Assembly: GCA_031772625.1 (NCBI GenBank)
Contig: CM062815.1
Span: forward strand, 916,948,979-917,012,978
DNA from: Pinus tabuliformis
Lineage: Eukaryota > Streptophyta > Pinopsida > Pinales > Pinaceae
Direction: 5' to 3'
DNA length: 64,000 bases
This document shows, piece by piece, positions 21,558 to 32,356 of the stretch (position 1 is its first letter; each line of letters starts with the position of its first letter). Below the pieces are notes generated by a model that worked only from the letters and a program-made list of their open reading frames with translations, made no database searches and was not told the DNA's origin. A program made the position numbers and the translations under genes.

Positions 21558-22794
21558 GATATACTGATTTATCTCCAGACCCAAACTTTCTAGCCCGATA
21601 TCGCTCACCCACAATAGTGACATATCCGATACCAAGCCAAAGATTATTTGATCTTTGGCAGCACTCTTTACTGTCATGGTATTGATACGATTTTACGAAG
21701 GTGCCTCAAACATGAGGAAGCCAAGAAAGTTTTGAATGGTTTCCATTCAGGTGATTTTGGTGGACACTTATTTGGTTATGCTACCACACAGATAATTCTC
21801 TGTGCTGGTTACTTCTGGCCTAGTATATTCAAAGATTTCATAATTGCCATTAGAAGCTGTCACGCATGCCAGATCTATGACCGTAAAGCTAGATTACCAC
21901 CTGCACCATTTCATCCTGTCGTCACTGTTGGACCATTCACCAAATGGGGCATTGACTTCATCACATGTAAACCCACCTTGGCTGTGGGGCATGGGTACAT
22001 TATAGTCGCCGTTGACTATTTTACCAAATGGGCCGAGGTGATGCCAACATTAAACAACAATGGTGAAACGACTGCTCTTTTTTTTTTCAACCACGTGGTT
22101 GCCCAGTTTGGTGTACCACAGGCTATAGTTACAGATCATGGATCACATTTTTGCAATCACATGATGGATGAGTTGACTGCTAAGTTAGGACTGTCACATG
22201 ATAGTTCTACCCCTTATTATCCACAAGCGAATGGACAAGTTGAGGCCATCAACGAAGTCCTAAAGTGAATGCTTCAAATAATTATAGGGGTTCATAAATG
22301 AAATTGGCATTTAATCCTGTACTCTACCTTGTGGGCATATCAAACCTCGGAGAGAAATGAAACTAGATTCACACCCTTTCAATTGGTGTATGGTCTAGAA
22401 TAAATCTTGCCGATACAATGCGAAATTTCATCTCTCATACTCGCAATTGACCTGCTACTCGACACTTCTAAAGAAGAAGTACATTTATTGGAACTTATCC
22501 GTCTGACTGAAATCCATTGTGAAGCCATGTTGGCTAATGAAGTGCAGAAGAAATGAATGAAGGCACAATACGATAGAAATGTCAAGCCTCACATCTTCTC
22601 AGAAGGAGACCTAGTCTTGCTTTACAATCAGGAAGTTGATAAACTTGAAGCAGGAAAAATTGAACTACTTTGGATGGGTCCTTTTATTGTCAAGTTTATT
22701 TTGGAAAAATGTGCCTACAAGTTGGTGGATTATGATGGAATCCCATTTTCATAGCCCCAAAATGGGCTGTATCTCAAACGTTACTATGCTTAAT
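21558..22794 (+). pseudogene. Element B integrase
   Basis: This resumes after the solo LTR. The N-terminal HHCC zinc domain is visible (HSGDFGGH near 21745, CHACQ near 21862). The catalytic core has D in GIDF (near 21953), D in TDHGSHF (near 22133) and E in GQVEAINE (near 22238). The C-terminal part includes KAQYDRNVKP, EGDLVLLYNQE and a WMGPFIV segment, ending YLKRYYA-stop near 22791. Several stops (for example 21590, 21608, 22266) break it. It is a gypsy-type DDE integrase without a chromodomain, as expected for the Tat lineage. Confidence 0.87.
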
Positions 22795-22887
22795 TGAGTG
22801 TAGTAAAAATTACTGTATATACTCTTTAATTGCATGTGTGTGTGTCAGTGTGTCTTTTAAAGTTTTTATGTGGTTAAGTAATCCGCC

Positions 22888-23292
22888 TTGCATTTGTTGC
22901 AGGTGTCAAAACCTTTGGAACCATTTGTTGGTTACGCCGATGGTGCTAGTCATAGTATGCATAACCTATCTTCTATAACATGGGCCATTTTCACTCCAAG
23001 TGGCAAGTTAGTGAGTTTTCAAGGGATTTGTATTGTTGATCGAAATTCTCTCTCATGCCATTTCACTTGGCATCCGCTGAATTATCATTAGGCTGGATTC
23101 ACAACTCATTGTACTACAACTAACAAACATTTATATTATCCGAAATCCAACAATTCTTCATATGTTCCTTAGAGTTCATCTTTTGGAAAGACATTTTGAG
23201 TACATTCAATATCAACATATTTCCAGAAACTTTAACACATTAACCAACTCATTAGCAAATTATGTGTTAAAGAGACATTTGCGACACATGTA
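22888..23292 (+). pseudogene. Element B second (archaeal-type) RNase H
   Basis: Downstream of integrase is a segment reading VGYADGASHS...SSITWAIFTPSGKL (22930-23010). A frame shift follows, then DSQLIVLQLTN and a tail ending NSLANYVLKRH (23095-23280). The D-G-A-S start, the G-rich strand pattern and the later D-S-Q match archaeal-type RNase H domains described as an extra domain in Tat-lineage retrotransposons. The middle acidic residue segment is scrambled by the frame change. It is separated from integrase by about 100 bp, so it was either a separate ORF or a C-terminal extension. Confidence 0.72.
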
Positions 23293-23554
23293 AAAGACAA
23301 CTTTCAATTCACATCATTAGTTGAATAGGATTGCATATAGCCATACATATAAAAACTCTGAAAGTAAAAATAGATAGATGTTTTAAAAAGTTTTTACAAA
23401 ATTTGTGTCCAAGAAACATTTGGTCATCTGACCTAAAAACTCAAAATGCATGCAAAAACATCTTAAGTAGACCTAGTGATGCTCATGATAACAGGTCACA
23501 GGTTGAGCTATCATGCGCACGAGCCACATCCAACGACCTATAACACCAATAGTA
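23293..23554. other. Spacer between second RNase H and antisense ORF
   Basis: AT-rich spacer with no supported gene. Short plus-strand open frames here show no domain or conservation. Confidence 0.5.
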
Positions 23555-24709
23555 TGGTGCTGCAGCCTCATAGGTAACTCTTAATTCCAGACATCTAGAA
23601 TACCAAGGGTTATTACCTCCACATGATCATGCAACTCTACCAAGGTCTCGGCCAAATCCAAATCCTGGAGTACTGCTCTCTTGATGTTCATCCTCACTGA
23701 CCCACTTGCCTCTTGTTGGTGCCTCATAGGTAAAATAGTAACCACATTTGCATGCATGAGAATGATTTTAGTTTAGTCTTGGAAACATTATAAACACAAA
23801 AACTTGTAGAAACTTGAAAATCAAAAACATTTTAGTAAAAAATTTACCTATAGCACCACATTGAATGCCCACTGGTAAAATCAAATCTGGATCTCCACAA
23901 AAATCCATCCCTGAGTATGGATGCTCCTTGATGACAATGTGTTGTTGATCGAGCCAACTGAATAATGCAGTGGAAAAAATGATTGTTGACTAACCCGCAT
24001 GTCTAGCCATCAATTTGACCCACCTCTGCATCCATGGATCTCTAGGACCAACTACACCTAGTGTTACATGTTGTGGTTGCATCAATGGAATTCTTTCTAA
24101 GGAAAAAGTGATTAAGATCAAACCATAGCTAAAATTATTCGTCTTACCACTTTTTACCTTTGTCAGTTGTTCTTTCAGTGAAGAAAGTACGGCCTCACAC
24201 TAGTTGAATACTTTTGGCTCAAGACACTCTAGTGCATATTGCATATATGATTTGTTCACTAGATGAAGTGTCACACTGCCAACCAACTTTGTGATAGTAA
24301 AAAGGATATTTCTCATAGGAAAATCACTTACATCCCTGACGTTTATTTTCCCATCCTTGCTAGGATGTGTACCTAGCTGACAAAACTGTTGAATATAATC
24401 CATCACCGATTCACCTCCACAGACAAATCCTAAAATTGAGATGGGGGCACCTCACCGCGATAGCCCGATAAGAAAGTAAACATCATAGATCATAATAGGG
24501 ATCACTTTGTCCCCTATGTCAAAATCCTGATCTGTCGGATCCCATGCATGAACAAGGAACTGCAATAGTTCTATTTGTTGCCTCATTTCGGACAACCTGA
24601 AGTATTTGAGAAACCCACAGTTTTTAAGGGCCTCAACTGTACCTAGATTATTTAGGGAAATCATGTCTTATTCTTCGTGGTCTCTTTCTCTCCAAGTAAT
24701 GGTTGACAT
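23555..24709 (-). pseudogene. Element B antisense ORF (uncharacterised)
   Basis: On the strand opposite to gag-pol, an ATG at 24709 opens a frame of about 300 codons with several stops (for example TAA near 24670 and TGA near 24450). Blocks include LKYFRLSEMRQQ, FLVHAWDPTDQ, IYDVYFLIGLSR, GGESVMDYIQQF and SYMQYALECLEP. The reading continues to about 23850 (GMDFCGDPDL), where an AGGTAAAT donor-like site suggests an intron, and coding-like sequence resumes near 23725. Antisense ORFs between pol and the 3' LTR are reported for Tat-lineage elements such as Grande and Retand. The product's function is unknown and no known catalytic motif is seen. Confidence 0.65.
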
Positions 24710-25330
24710 TTTGATCCGATGAAATCATACAATCAAACCACAAGCTTAATTAGGATCCTTTGCATGCAAAAAACAGGACAAATTTTGGAGAAAACAGGTG
24801 GAACAAATTTAGGAAACTTGCCCAGCGCAGCCTAGGCGAGGAGACAATGTGCTACAGAGTAAGAATCCTTCTATCTGGGTGCTCTTCAACAGAGTTTTTA
24901 ACATGAAAGCTTGAGTTGATCCCAGGGTGAAAATATCATACCCCAAAGGCCCCAAAATACCCTTAAACTTGCATGAAATAGTAAAACAATGACATAAAAA
25001 GAAAGAGGAGGGGTAGATCTCCTACCTGGTCCGGACAACTCGAGAAATCATCCACAAAATCTCTCACAATCAGCTGCTAAAGTTTGAGGTAAAGAACTAA
25101 ATCAAAGCACTAAACTAAATGGTAAATATCAAATGGTGAAAATGACATGGTAAATACTTGTTTTATGTTTATTTCATGTTAATTAATTGAATAAACATTA
25201 TTGTTTATCTATTTTTACTCATGAAACATGTATGTTTAATCCATTTGGTGGTGTTTTGAGCAGGTTTTATAGCTAACTTATAGAATTTGATGTGCCCAAT
25301 TGTAAATTGCATCTTTGACCATAGAGCATA
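24710..25330. other. Region upstream of antisense ORF
   Basis: No gene on the plus strand. On the minus strand it is the presumed 5' flank of the antisense ORF. It contains words such as GCTACAGAG and CCTAGGCGAG that recur in B's LTR and leader. Confidence 0.4.
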
Positions 25331-26890
25331 CTTTTACCTCTTTCTCGAGCTCTGTTAAACATCGAAAAAGGAACCCCCTTGGAGTCCTCTTTAAGCTCTT
25401 TTCAGACTCTCGAAATATGAAAATATTTCTGAGTGCTTGTCCTTTTTAGCTCGTTAACGGATTGGAAATGACATCTACTTAGTATAAGTTTAACCCTTTT
25501 TTGGGTTGAGATAGATTATTTATGAAAAAAGAATATGTTAACTGAACATGGTCAATAGGTTCTCTCTCATATTGTTTTATGCGTTTTCGGGCTTGAGAGA
25601 AAAATCTATGAAAAAGAACTTGTGGAGTTTTATTTTTGTCCCTTTTCAAACTCTCTAAACATGAAAAGAACCGAGTTGTCATTGTTGTTAAACTCGTTAA
25701 AACATCAAATAGTGACAAACTTGTCGATCATGAAAAGACCGAGTTTCACCTTTGCTAGGCTTGTTAAAACATGGCATAGCAATGGATTCACCCGAAGGGT
25801 GGAATTATACAACAAGAATATGTTATCCTCCTCAAGCTTGATAAACAATAAAGAGGTACTAGTCAACAATGACAAGGGAAAATGGAAAAAGGGGTAAACC
25901 ATTTTTGGTAACAGGTCTCTCTTGAACATGACACTTTCACTTCATCACCATGACTATTTGGGTTGGGTTATTAGCTTGATGGTTATCATACCATTCGTCT
26001 ATCATACCATCCATCACTTTGTTTTTGGTCAATGCTACCAATTCATTTCAGTGTCGTCGACATGTTCAAGAGAAGTCATTCAGTGAAAATTGATGCTTTA
26101 CAATACCATAAACCTTCATTTTCATGACTGCCATTCCTGAACCTTGTGTTGTCAGTCAAATTCTGTCTCCAAAATCATTACACTCATTTTGTGTCATTGA
26201 TGTGGGATACATCAAGGCCCTCCTGCGACGAGTTGTTTCCTATCGACATCAGCTCATTATCCAAGAAGTTGACTTAGAAACAACCTTCCAATACCTTGAG
26301 GTTTGCATACATCAATGATAAGTTTCTCGCTTCCATTGATAGGTTGACATCACTGGCCTTTGAATGAAAGACTTTATATGGTGTTCGACATCAAATCATC
26401 TATTCACACCATGCAGAATGTATTGTAGTACCTTGAGGACCATTATCATTATCAGTGATTTCTCTCGCGTCTGTTAACGACTTACATCATTGGCTGGTAA
26501 TCAGACGGTGTCTTCCCATGTTCGACTTTAGATCACATATTCACATGGTTAGACTCGTACTTGAGCGAACAATTGAAAGAGATAGAAGACCTCGGATCTA
26601 GTTTCATCCGTCTGGGCTGTGATTTCAGGAAATGTACCGAATCATCCGTACAATGGCTTTATATTGATGGTCATTCCAATCATGGATCTGTATCTGTAGA
26701 TGACTGTCTATGTACTTGTAATGAAAGTTTATATGCTGAGCATGGGTATTCCTTCCCTCAACACTTCATGAAAAAAAATCAAAATATCATGATATTATAT
26801 ATTTTAATCGATGCAGGTCACCAACCACTTTGGAACCTCCTCATCACATCGTAAAGCATTTCACTCGACATTAATATTTTTTGACTTCAT
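25331..26890 (+). other. Element B 3' UTR with hairpin array, shared with A1/A2
   Basis: Non-coding. Clearly recognisable hairpins in sense orientation: CCTTTTCA/TGAAAAG (25641-25648/25662-25668), TTGTCA/TGACAA (25676-25681/25713-25718) and TTGCTA/TAGCAA (25752-25757/25777-25782, loop GGCTTGTTAAAACATGGCA). They are the same hairpins as in A1 and A2, in the same relative order towards the 3' LTR, with compensatory changes in two stems. From about 25785 the sequence parallels A1 5588-6729 read in reverse. Confidence 0.78.
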
Positions 26891-26905
26891 GCTTTAGGGG
26901 GTAGC
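26891..26905 (+). other. Element B polypurine tract
   Basis: GCTTTAGGGGGTAGC lies immediately before the 3' LTR. It is nearly the same as the A1/A2 tract. Confidence 0.78.
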
Positions 26906-27939
26906 TATTATAGATCCATTTGGGAACATCACTCCCACCATCCAGATCAGTGTTTTAGAGCTCATAAAACCATAATTTCAGTTGCTACATGCCCTAAACA
27001 AGTCAACCTTTTGAATGCCTCCTTCCCAGGTAGTTTCATGCCTTGAAGACATCCTAAAATCACCTCTAGAGGGACCAACGCAGCTAGGACCATCAAGGGT
27101 GTGTTGCAGAGCAATTGAGTCCATGTGAGGGTGCTCTACAGAGCACTTAGGCCCTCTTTGACCTGCACTGGGAGAGTTTGAATGAAATTCACATAGGATT
27201 TGGGGAATATTCATATCTTCTAGAGCCTTCTAGATGATTCCCACACTTATCATCTCCTATGAGCTCAAAAATGGACGAGGAATGAGTTAAGATACATCCT
27301 ATCCTCTCATCCCTTCCTCCATGGAACTAATTATAAGTTTGGAAGGCCATTCAATACCCTCATTGATGACAAAACCTCAACCATATTCTTATAAATTGAG
27401 CACTCATCTAAGTCATCAAAGGGCTGGACTTTGATGAATTGTAAGGAGATAATGCTAGTATGATATTTTAGACTATTGTAAGTGTCGTTATGCTTCCAGA
27501 ATGTCATTCTTATTATGTGACGTGGTTGGAACCAAAGATAGAAGAGTGACTTCGAATCAGGCTTCATGGTTGTAATTCTTCCTTCTATTCAATAAAGTAT
27601 TTTCACCTTTTTCCATATGCTTATCTTGATATATGAATGCTTTTATGTGTGAATGTATCTGATTCCATTTTCTTGTAATAAATAGATATTTTTCTTTGAT
27701 TGGTTCTTTGTCTTCTGTTGATGTTTACATGTACTTCTCAAGTGTGTTAAGTAAGGGAAGGAGCAACAAGATCGATACAAAGGAGACAAGAGGAAAGTGA
27801 AAGTACAAGTAGGTCTCATTCTCTTTGTCTTATCTATTGTTTATAAAAAAAGATTAAAGTGATTTAAACTGTTGTTCTAGATATGGCTACTTATTTAGGG
27901 AATTAGTATTTATCTATAGATACCAAGTTATTCATAACA
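26906..27939 (+). repeat. Element B 3' LTR
   Basis: 1034 bp, starting TATTATAGATCC (TG start mutated to TA) and ending CATAACA. It pairs with 4492-4530 plus 12412-13418, and provides the uninterrupted sequence across A1's insertion site (26930-26955). Confidence 0.92.
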
Positions 27940-27944
27940 TGGAG
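27940..27944. repeat. Target-site duplication TGGAG (right, element B)
   Basis: Exact copy of 4487-4491, directly after B's 3' LTR. Confidence 0.92.
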
Positions 27945-28938
27945 GGACATTTTTTTGTAGCATGGTTTTCTGCACAAATTGCACATTTATTAGTTTCTTT
28001 AATATGTAGAGGACGTTCTCTTAAAGGATGCTTTCTTCTACATCTTGGACAGAAAATAGCCAATGACTCTTGCTCTTCTACAAATTTTTGCTGAAACTTC
28101 AAAGAGTCTATTTGTTTACTAACAGTGTTCATTATTTCAATTTTCATATTGTCCATTTTGAATTAAACAAAGTCTTTCGGTAGAAATCACATGATAGAGT
28201 TTTCTTTCTATCGAAAGATTTTATTTAATTCATTATGGATCACAAAAGCTTGAATATAGAAATTGTCAATTTTGTTTTCTAATCCAATAATCATAGCATC
28301 AACAAATTTTGTTTTCTTGTTTCTATTCTAAATTCCTTTACCAGATCTATATTGGTTCCTTAAGAATTTCCTACACAAGTCATAGATCTGGTCAAAAGAT
28401 TTTTGAGCAATATCCCCTTGTCCTAACAAATTTAAATTATTCCTAGCATCATTAGTAAGCCCACGTAAGAACAAGGTTCTAATGGTACTTGGATCAAATT
28501 TGTGCTTTGACCTTTGAAGGATATACATGAATCTCTCCAAGGAGTCTTTTAGAGTTTCATCATCATTTTGCACAACAGTAAATATTTCATCTTGAATATA
28601 TCTAGTTTTACAATATTCCTGATATTTTGACAAGAACACCCTCTTCATTTTCTCCCAGTGAACCAACGGAGTGCTGCGTCCTTGAGAGTTGCAGGAAACA
28701 ACTTTAACTTATGGACATCAGATGAATAATCATAACATCTACGCAAAATATCAAACTCAAATAAGAAAGAGTCTGGGCCTTCATGTACCTTACCATAAAA
28801 ATGAGGAAGAGCTGATGGTGAAATATTTTTCATTTGCACTTGTGTATCAAGATCCAAAATTGGGAATCCAAAAGCGGATTGTTCCTCATTTACGTGATTT
28901 TCACCAATTCCTTCTGCATGGTCTTCTTAATTTTCCAT
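27940..28938 (-). pseudogene. Element C gag capsid and zinc knuckle
   Basis: The probable start is the ATG at 28938, followed three codons later by an in-frame TAA. The capsid domain spans about 28860-28400 with LPHFYGKVHEGPDSF, KLKLFPATLKDAALRWF, a frame shift near 28660, then WEKMKRVFLSKY and FDQIYDLCRKF. The nucleocapsid part at 27945-28080 has a CX2C pair and a knuckle CAICAENHATKKC. This is the retrotrans-gag type of Athila/Tat elements. The frame leads directly into 4486 on the far side of element B. Confidence 0.85.
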
Positions 28939-29365
28939 TGTTGTTTTTCCACATGAATTGCTCTCAAGATATTGAGAAGGCTGACTATTGGTTCTAATAG
29001 CCTCCTTCTTCCCCTTTGTGGGTTGTCTCACACTTGGACTACTACTACTAGAGCCAAAATGGATTTTTCCTACGTGATGAGTCTGAGTTTGTTTGGAATT
29101 TCTACATGCAAAAGAAGGCCCAATATGAGATTTGGTTTCATATTTGTCAGTATTTCATTGGCCCCTAGTGGGCTTCGGACCCCTACCTCTCTTAGGAATT
29201 CATTTCAAAAAATGACAAAACAAAATTCAAATAAAAGCTGCAATTTTGAAAAAAATAACTCATCACCTATAAATGCCTTCAAACAATAGAAGCACACTAC
29301 AGGAAAAAATAATAGTAGACTTACACCTATTGAAAAAAAGGAAAATTCTTACCAATTCAAATCAC
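28939..29365 (-). other. Element C leader
   Basis: Non-coding stretch between primer site and gag; it has no supported gene. Confidence 0.5.
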
Positions 29366-29385
29366 CTCCCCGGAAACAACGGCAA
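29366..29385 (-). other. Element C primer-binding site (decayed)
   Basis: The minus strand reads TTGCCGTTGTTTCCGGGGAG, which resembles the tRNA-Asp-type primer site TGGCGCCGTTGCCGGGGA of Athila/Tat elements with an offset. It is two bases from the LTR edge. Confidence 0.6.
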
Positions 29386-29387
29386 AA

Positions 29388-31471
29388 TGTTGGGTGTAGG
29401 AATTGTACTTAAGCAAACTCTTCAACACTTAATTGTCAACCCGGGGGTTTCGTGAACTTAGAGATGAAGCACAGGAAATGCCAGAAGTGTTATGAGCTTT
29501 TCCTATTCTTAATCATACTTCTTAAAGGAAATGTTTATAGAATCAGACAAAAAAGATCTTTAAAGCCAGTTGACACCAAAGCAACTCTAGTACTGGAATA
29601 TAAAAGAAAATTTTTAAAGTAAATCAAGTAAAGGAGCTTTCGCACAACTAAAGCAATCTTAAATGCTGGAAGGAAATTCTATGTTTATCTTTAGATAGAT
29701 GGTTAACAGTTTGACAAGTGGTCCCTTGTAGAGATCTATTTTCCTCTTGATCTTCCTTCCACACAAACAACCTGTTCTTGTACTATTGCAATGTGCTTAC
29801 ACTTGTGCAGGTACAATGGCTCTATGTACAAGTATATTTTACCTCCATTACTGAATATTTATGTCTTTATGGAGGTGCTCTAAGCCTCAGGGCTTAGAGC
29901 ACTCTGTCTCTGTGACAAGAGACTAGCTCTTGCACCGAGGCAAAGTTTCCTTCACCAAGTTTCTAATTTACTTTTGAAAAGATTGAAAGATGTGCTGAAA
30001 AGAATTGCAATTGCGAACGAAATTCTGAGATAAATTATCTATGGAAAATAAATGATTTAATTAATTAAATCTTGCAAAGGAAGTAAACTTCAAGAAATGA
30101 AAGCAACTCAAAGTAATCAAAGTAGGAGTCTAAGTGATCTACATGTATAATCTAACTTTGGTAATCCACTTAAAGTGTTTTTGTTCCTTGGTCATAAAGC
30201 ATAAAATGCAAGTATAACGTGTCTATGGTAAACTTATGAAATTGTTCTTAGATCCTTTAGAAATATACTTTTAATGCTGAAGATAATTACTAGAATTAGT
30301 AGCCCAATTGCTTGCAAGAATAATTGAAATGATAATCAGGGAAAGAAATGCAATGTTTTCTTGTAAAATAAATGATTTAACCAGAGTGCAGGAAATCAAA
30401 TGAACTGGTACAGGAACAGGGCTTCCTGCATGATCCAAGCAGAAGCAAATTGAGATAAGAAATGTGAGAAAGGAATTATAGAAAAGAAATAACTCAATTA
30501 ACTCCCAAGCCACGGATCCGTTTCACACTTAACTCCAAAATAGATTTAAATTAGAACTTTATAAATAAATATAAAATTGTTCACACCATGCAACTGCAAA
30601 GGGAAATATCCACATAGTCTTTCTGAATAACGAAAGCACAAGGGTAAATGAGCTGGGTTGGTTAGGTCCTAGCCAACCAACTCATTTCCCTTTTAATAAA
30701 TGAACAGATTCAACACTCAAGTACGCATCAAAGATAAATTAAGCACTGTGCATGAATAACATAAAGGATACCTTGTATAACTTGATCAGTAAATGTACAT
30801 AGTAGTGCAATTCCAGCCCCAGAGCCGAGGGTGATACCAGATTACATAGAAAATGAAATTACAGTCTAAGGATTGCTAACTAGTTCTACCTACAATCTAT
30901 ATTTTATACATCCTTTTGGCCTTATCTGTATTCCACTAATTACAATAATTTTATTATTTAGACATTTCACATGAACAAACTAACAACCGAACATTATAAA
31001 ATTGGCTAATAGTTATAATGGAATGTGTACTTCGCTAGCCATAGACCATCCTCAGAAAAAATCCCCTGATTGTGCACCACCGATTTCCATCCTCAGTTAA
31101 TCTGCAATCGAAATCTAGTCATGGATCAAAATGTTTGCGTGGATAGATTTAGCTCACGGAAATCTTGGATCAATCATCGTGGTGGTGCAGGAATGTGCCT
31201 GCACTGATCATACTAAATCATAATTAACACTAAGTTCCTCAATTGTTTCTAGGAAATTATCATACGTTACAAGAGGTACTTAATGCGCATGAAATCTATG
31301 TAAAAATTATTAATAAAGCACTTTAATAAATCTTAATGTAAAATACGAAGCATATGCAGGATTAGGTAGTTATCTTGGAATAGTGCAAGAAAGAGGGGTT
31401 TAAGTTGAGGTAAAACAGAGGTTAATGTTTATAGAAATGGGGTAAAAATAGGGAAATTTGGGACACCAACA
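29388..31471 (-). repeat. Element C 5' LTR (putative)
   Basis: It begins TGTTGGGTG on the plus strand beside the primer site. The proposed outer end is CACCAACA at 31471, forming TGTTGG...CCAACA inverted ends. Length 2084 bp. No second LTR lies in the window, so the outer end is inference. No gene is visible inside. Confidence 0.55.
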
Positions 31472-32055
31472 AATTAGAGTCCTTCTCTAGCGTTTCTACT
31501 GTTTCTCTTCAAAGTCCACAAACCCTGCATTGACATTAAATGTTGGTCCATTAATATACCCTATACTGAACCCAAAAAATAACTGAAAAATTGTGTTCAC
31601 TAACATGAATCATCGATATAAATTAATATCATAGATTATGTTATTATAAATATGAAGCAAGTTTAAAAGAGTTCTCAATGATCTTAAAAAAAAATCACCT
31701 TTTTAAAATTACAAACCATAGGTCAAAAATACCTCAACTCAAATAAGTTAGTTTCTCTTAATCTCACCAATGAACAACTAACTATGTTGCACATGGATAT
31801 GATCATTGAGGATATCAACTATAAGATATATATATTATACAATTAAGTAATGAATAAATAAATCAACTATTAGACTTATCTATTTGTAATTTAGGATTGT
31901 TCCAAGAAGAACCATATGAAGGATGATGTTTATTCTATGCAGAGAATGTAATAGTCCTAGTGAAAATTCCATGTAATAAAAATTATTGAAGGAAAAATAA
32001 TAACCACAAATATGGGACACTTATTCCAAGTTTAATTTTGGGTAAGACATCCTAG
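31472..32055. other. AT-rich stretch without recognised features
   Basis: I see no gene, terminal repeat or RNA gene here. Confidence 0.5.
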
Positions 32056-32356
32056 TGTGGGTGTTATTTTGGTTTATTATGGCTAAGGAAATTGGAAAAG
32101 GCAATGGAAAAGGATTTGGAAAGGAAATATTACATTAATTAACATTTTATTTATGAGAATAAAGGAAATTAGTTGAAAAGGAAGGTGAAAGGTCATAGGT
32201 TGCATGTGAGGAGGAAAATGAAGGAAAATAATGGAAAATGAAGAAAATGGGGGCCTCATTAATAAAAATGCTTCTAAGGATAAGTTGGTACCTTTTGTCA
32301 GTTCATTTTTGGAGCTCTCTCTCTATTCTCTCTCTCTCTCTCACACACACTCTAGG
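32056..32356 (+). repeat. Possible start of element F 5' LTR
   Basis: TGTGGGTGTTATTTTGG at 32056 is a plausible LTR start. The sequence ends in a TC/AC-rich tract (32318-32352) and is interrupted by element E. It would join to 38130-39842, which ends at F's primer site. No partner LTR is in the window. Confidence 0.35.
32318..32352. repeat. TC/CA microsatellite
   Basis: Mostly CT dinucleotides followed by CACACACAC. Confidence 0.9.

Larger units (their letters stand above)
4492..27939 (+). mobile_element. Element B: large Tat/Ogre-type Ty3/gypsy retrotransposon
   Basis: This element is flanked by a perfect TGGAG duplication. Its own length, without nested A1 and the solo LTR, is about 14.7 kb. 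Order: 5' LTR (split by A1), tRNA-Arg-type primer site, 1.36-kb leader, gag, protease, RT, RNase H, integrase (split by a solo LTR), archaeal-type RNase H, antisense ORF, structured 3' UTR, polypurine tract and 3' LTR. Long size, this primer-site type, a second RNase H and an antisense ORF are features reported for the Tat lineage (Ogre, Retand, Grande). Its LTRs differ by roughly 10-15% by eye, far more than those of A1, so B is older than A1. All frames contain stops. Confidence 0.9.
1994..31471 (-). mobile_element. Element C: Athila/Tat-like Ty3/gypsy remnant, split by element B
   Basis: This is the oldest layer of the left complex. On the minus strand the order is: 5' LTR 29388-31471, primer site, gag 28938-27940, insertion of element B (4492-27939), rest of gag 4486-3795, protease 3794-3267, linker, and RT to 1994. 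The reading frame of the nucleocapsid region continues across B's insertion point once one TGGAG target copy is removed, so the two halves were one element. RNase H, integrase and the 3' LTR are absent because C is cut by element D at about 1993. All coding parts carry stops and frameshifts. Confidence 0.85.
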
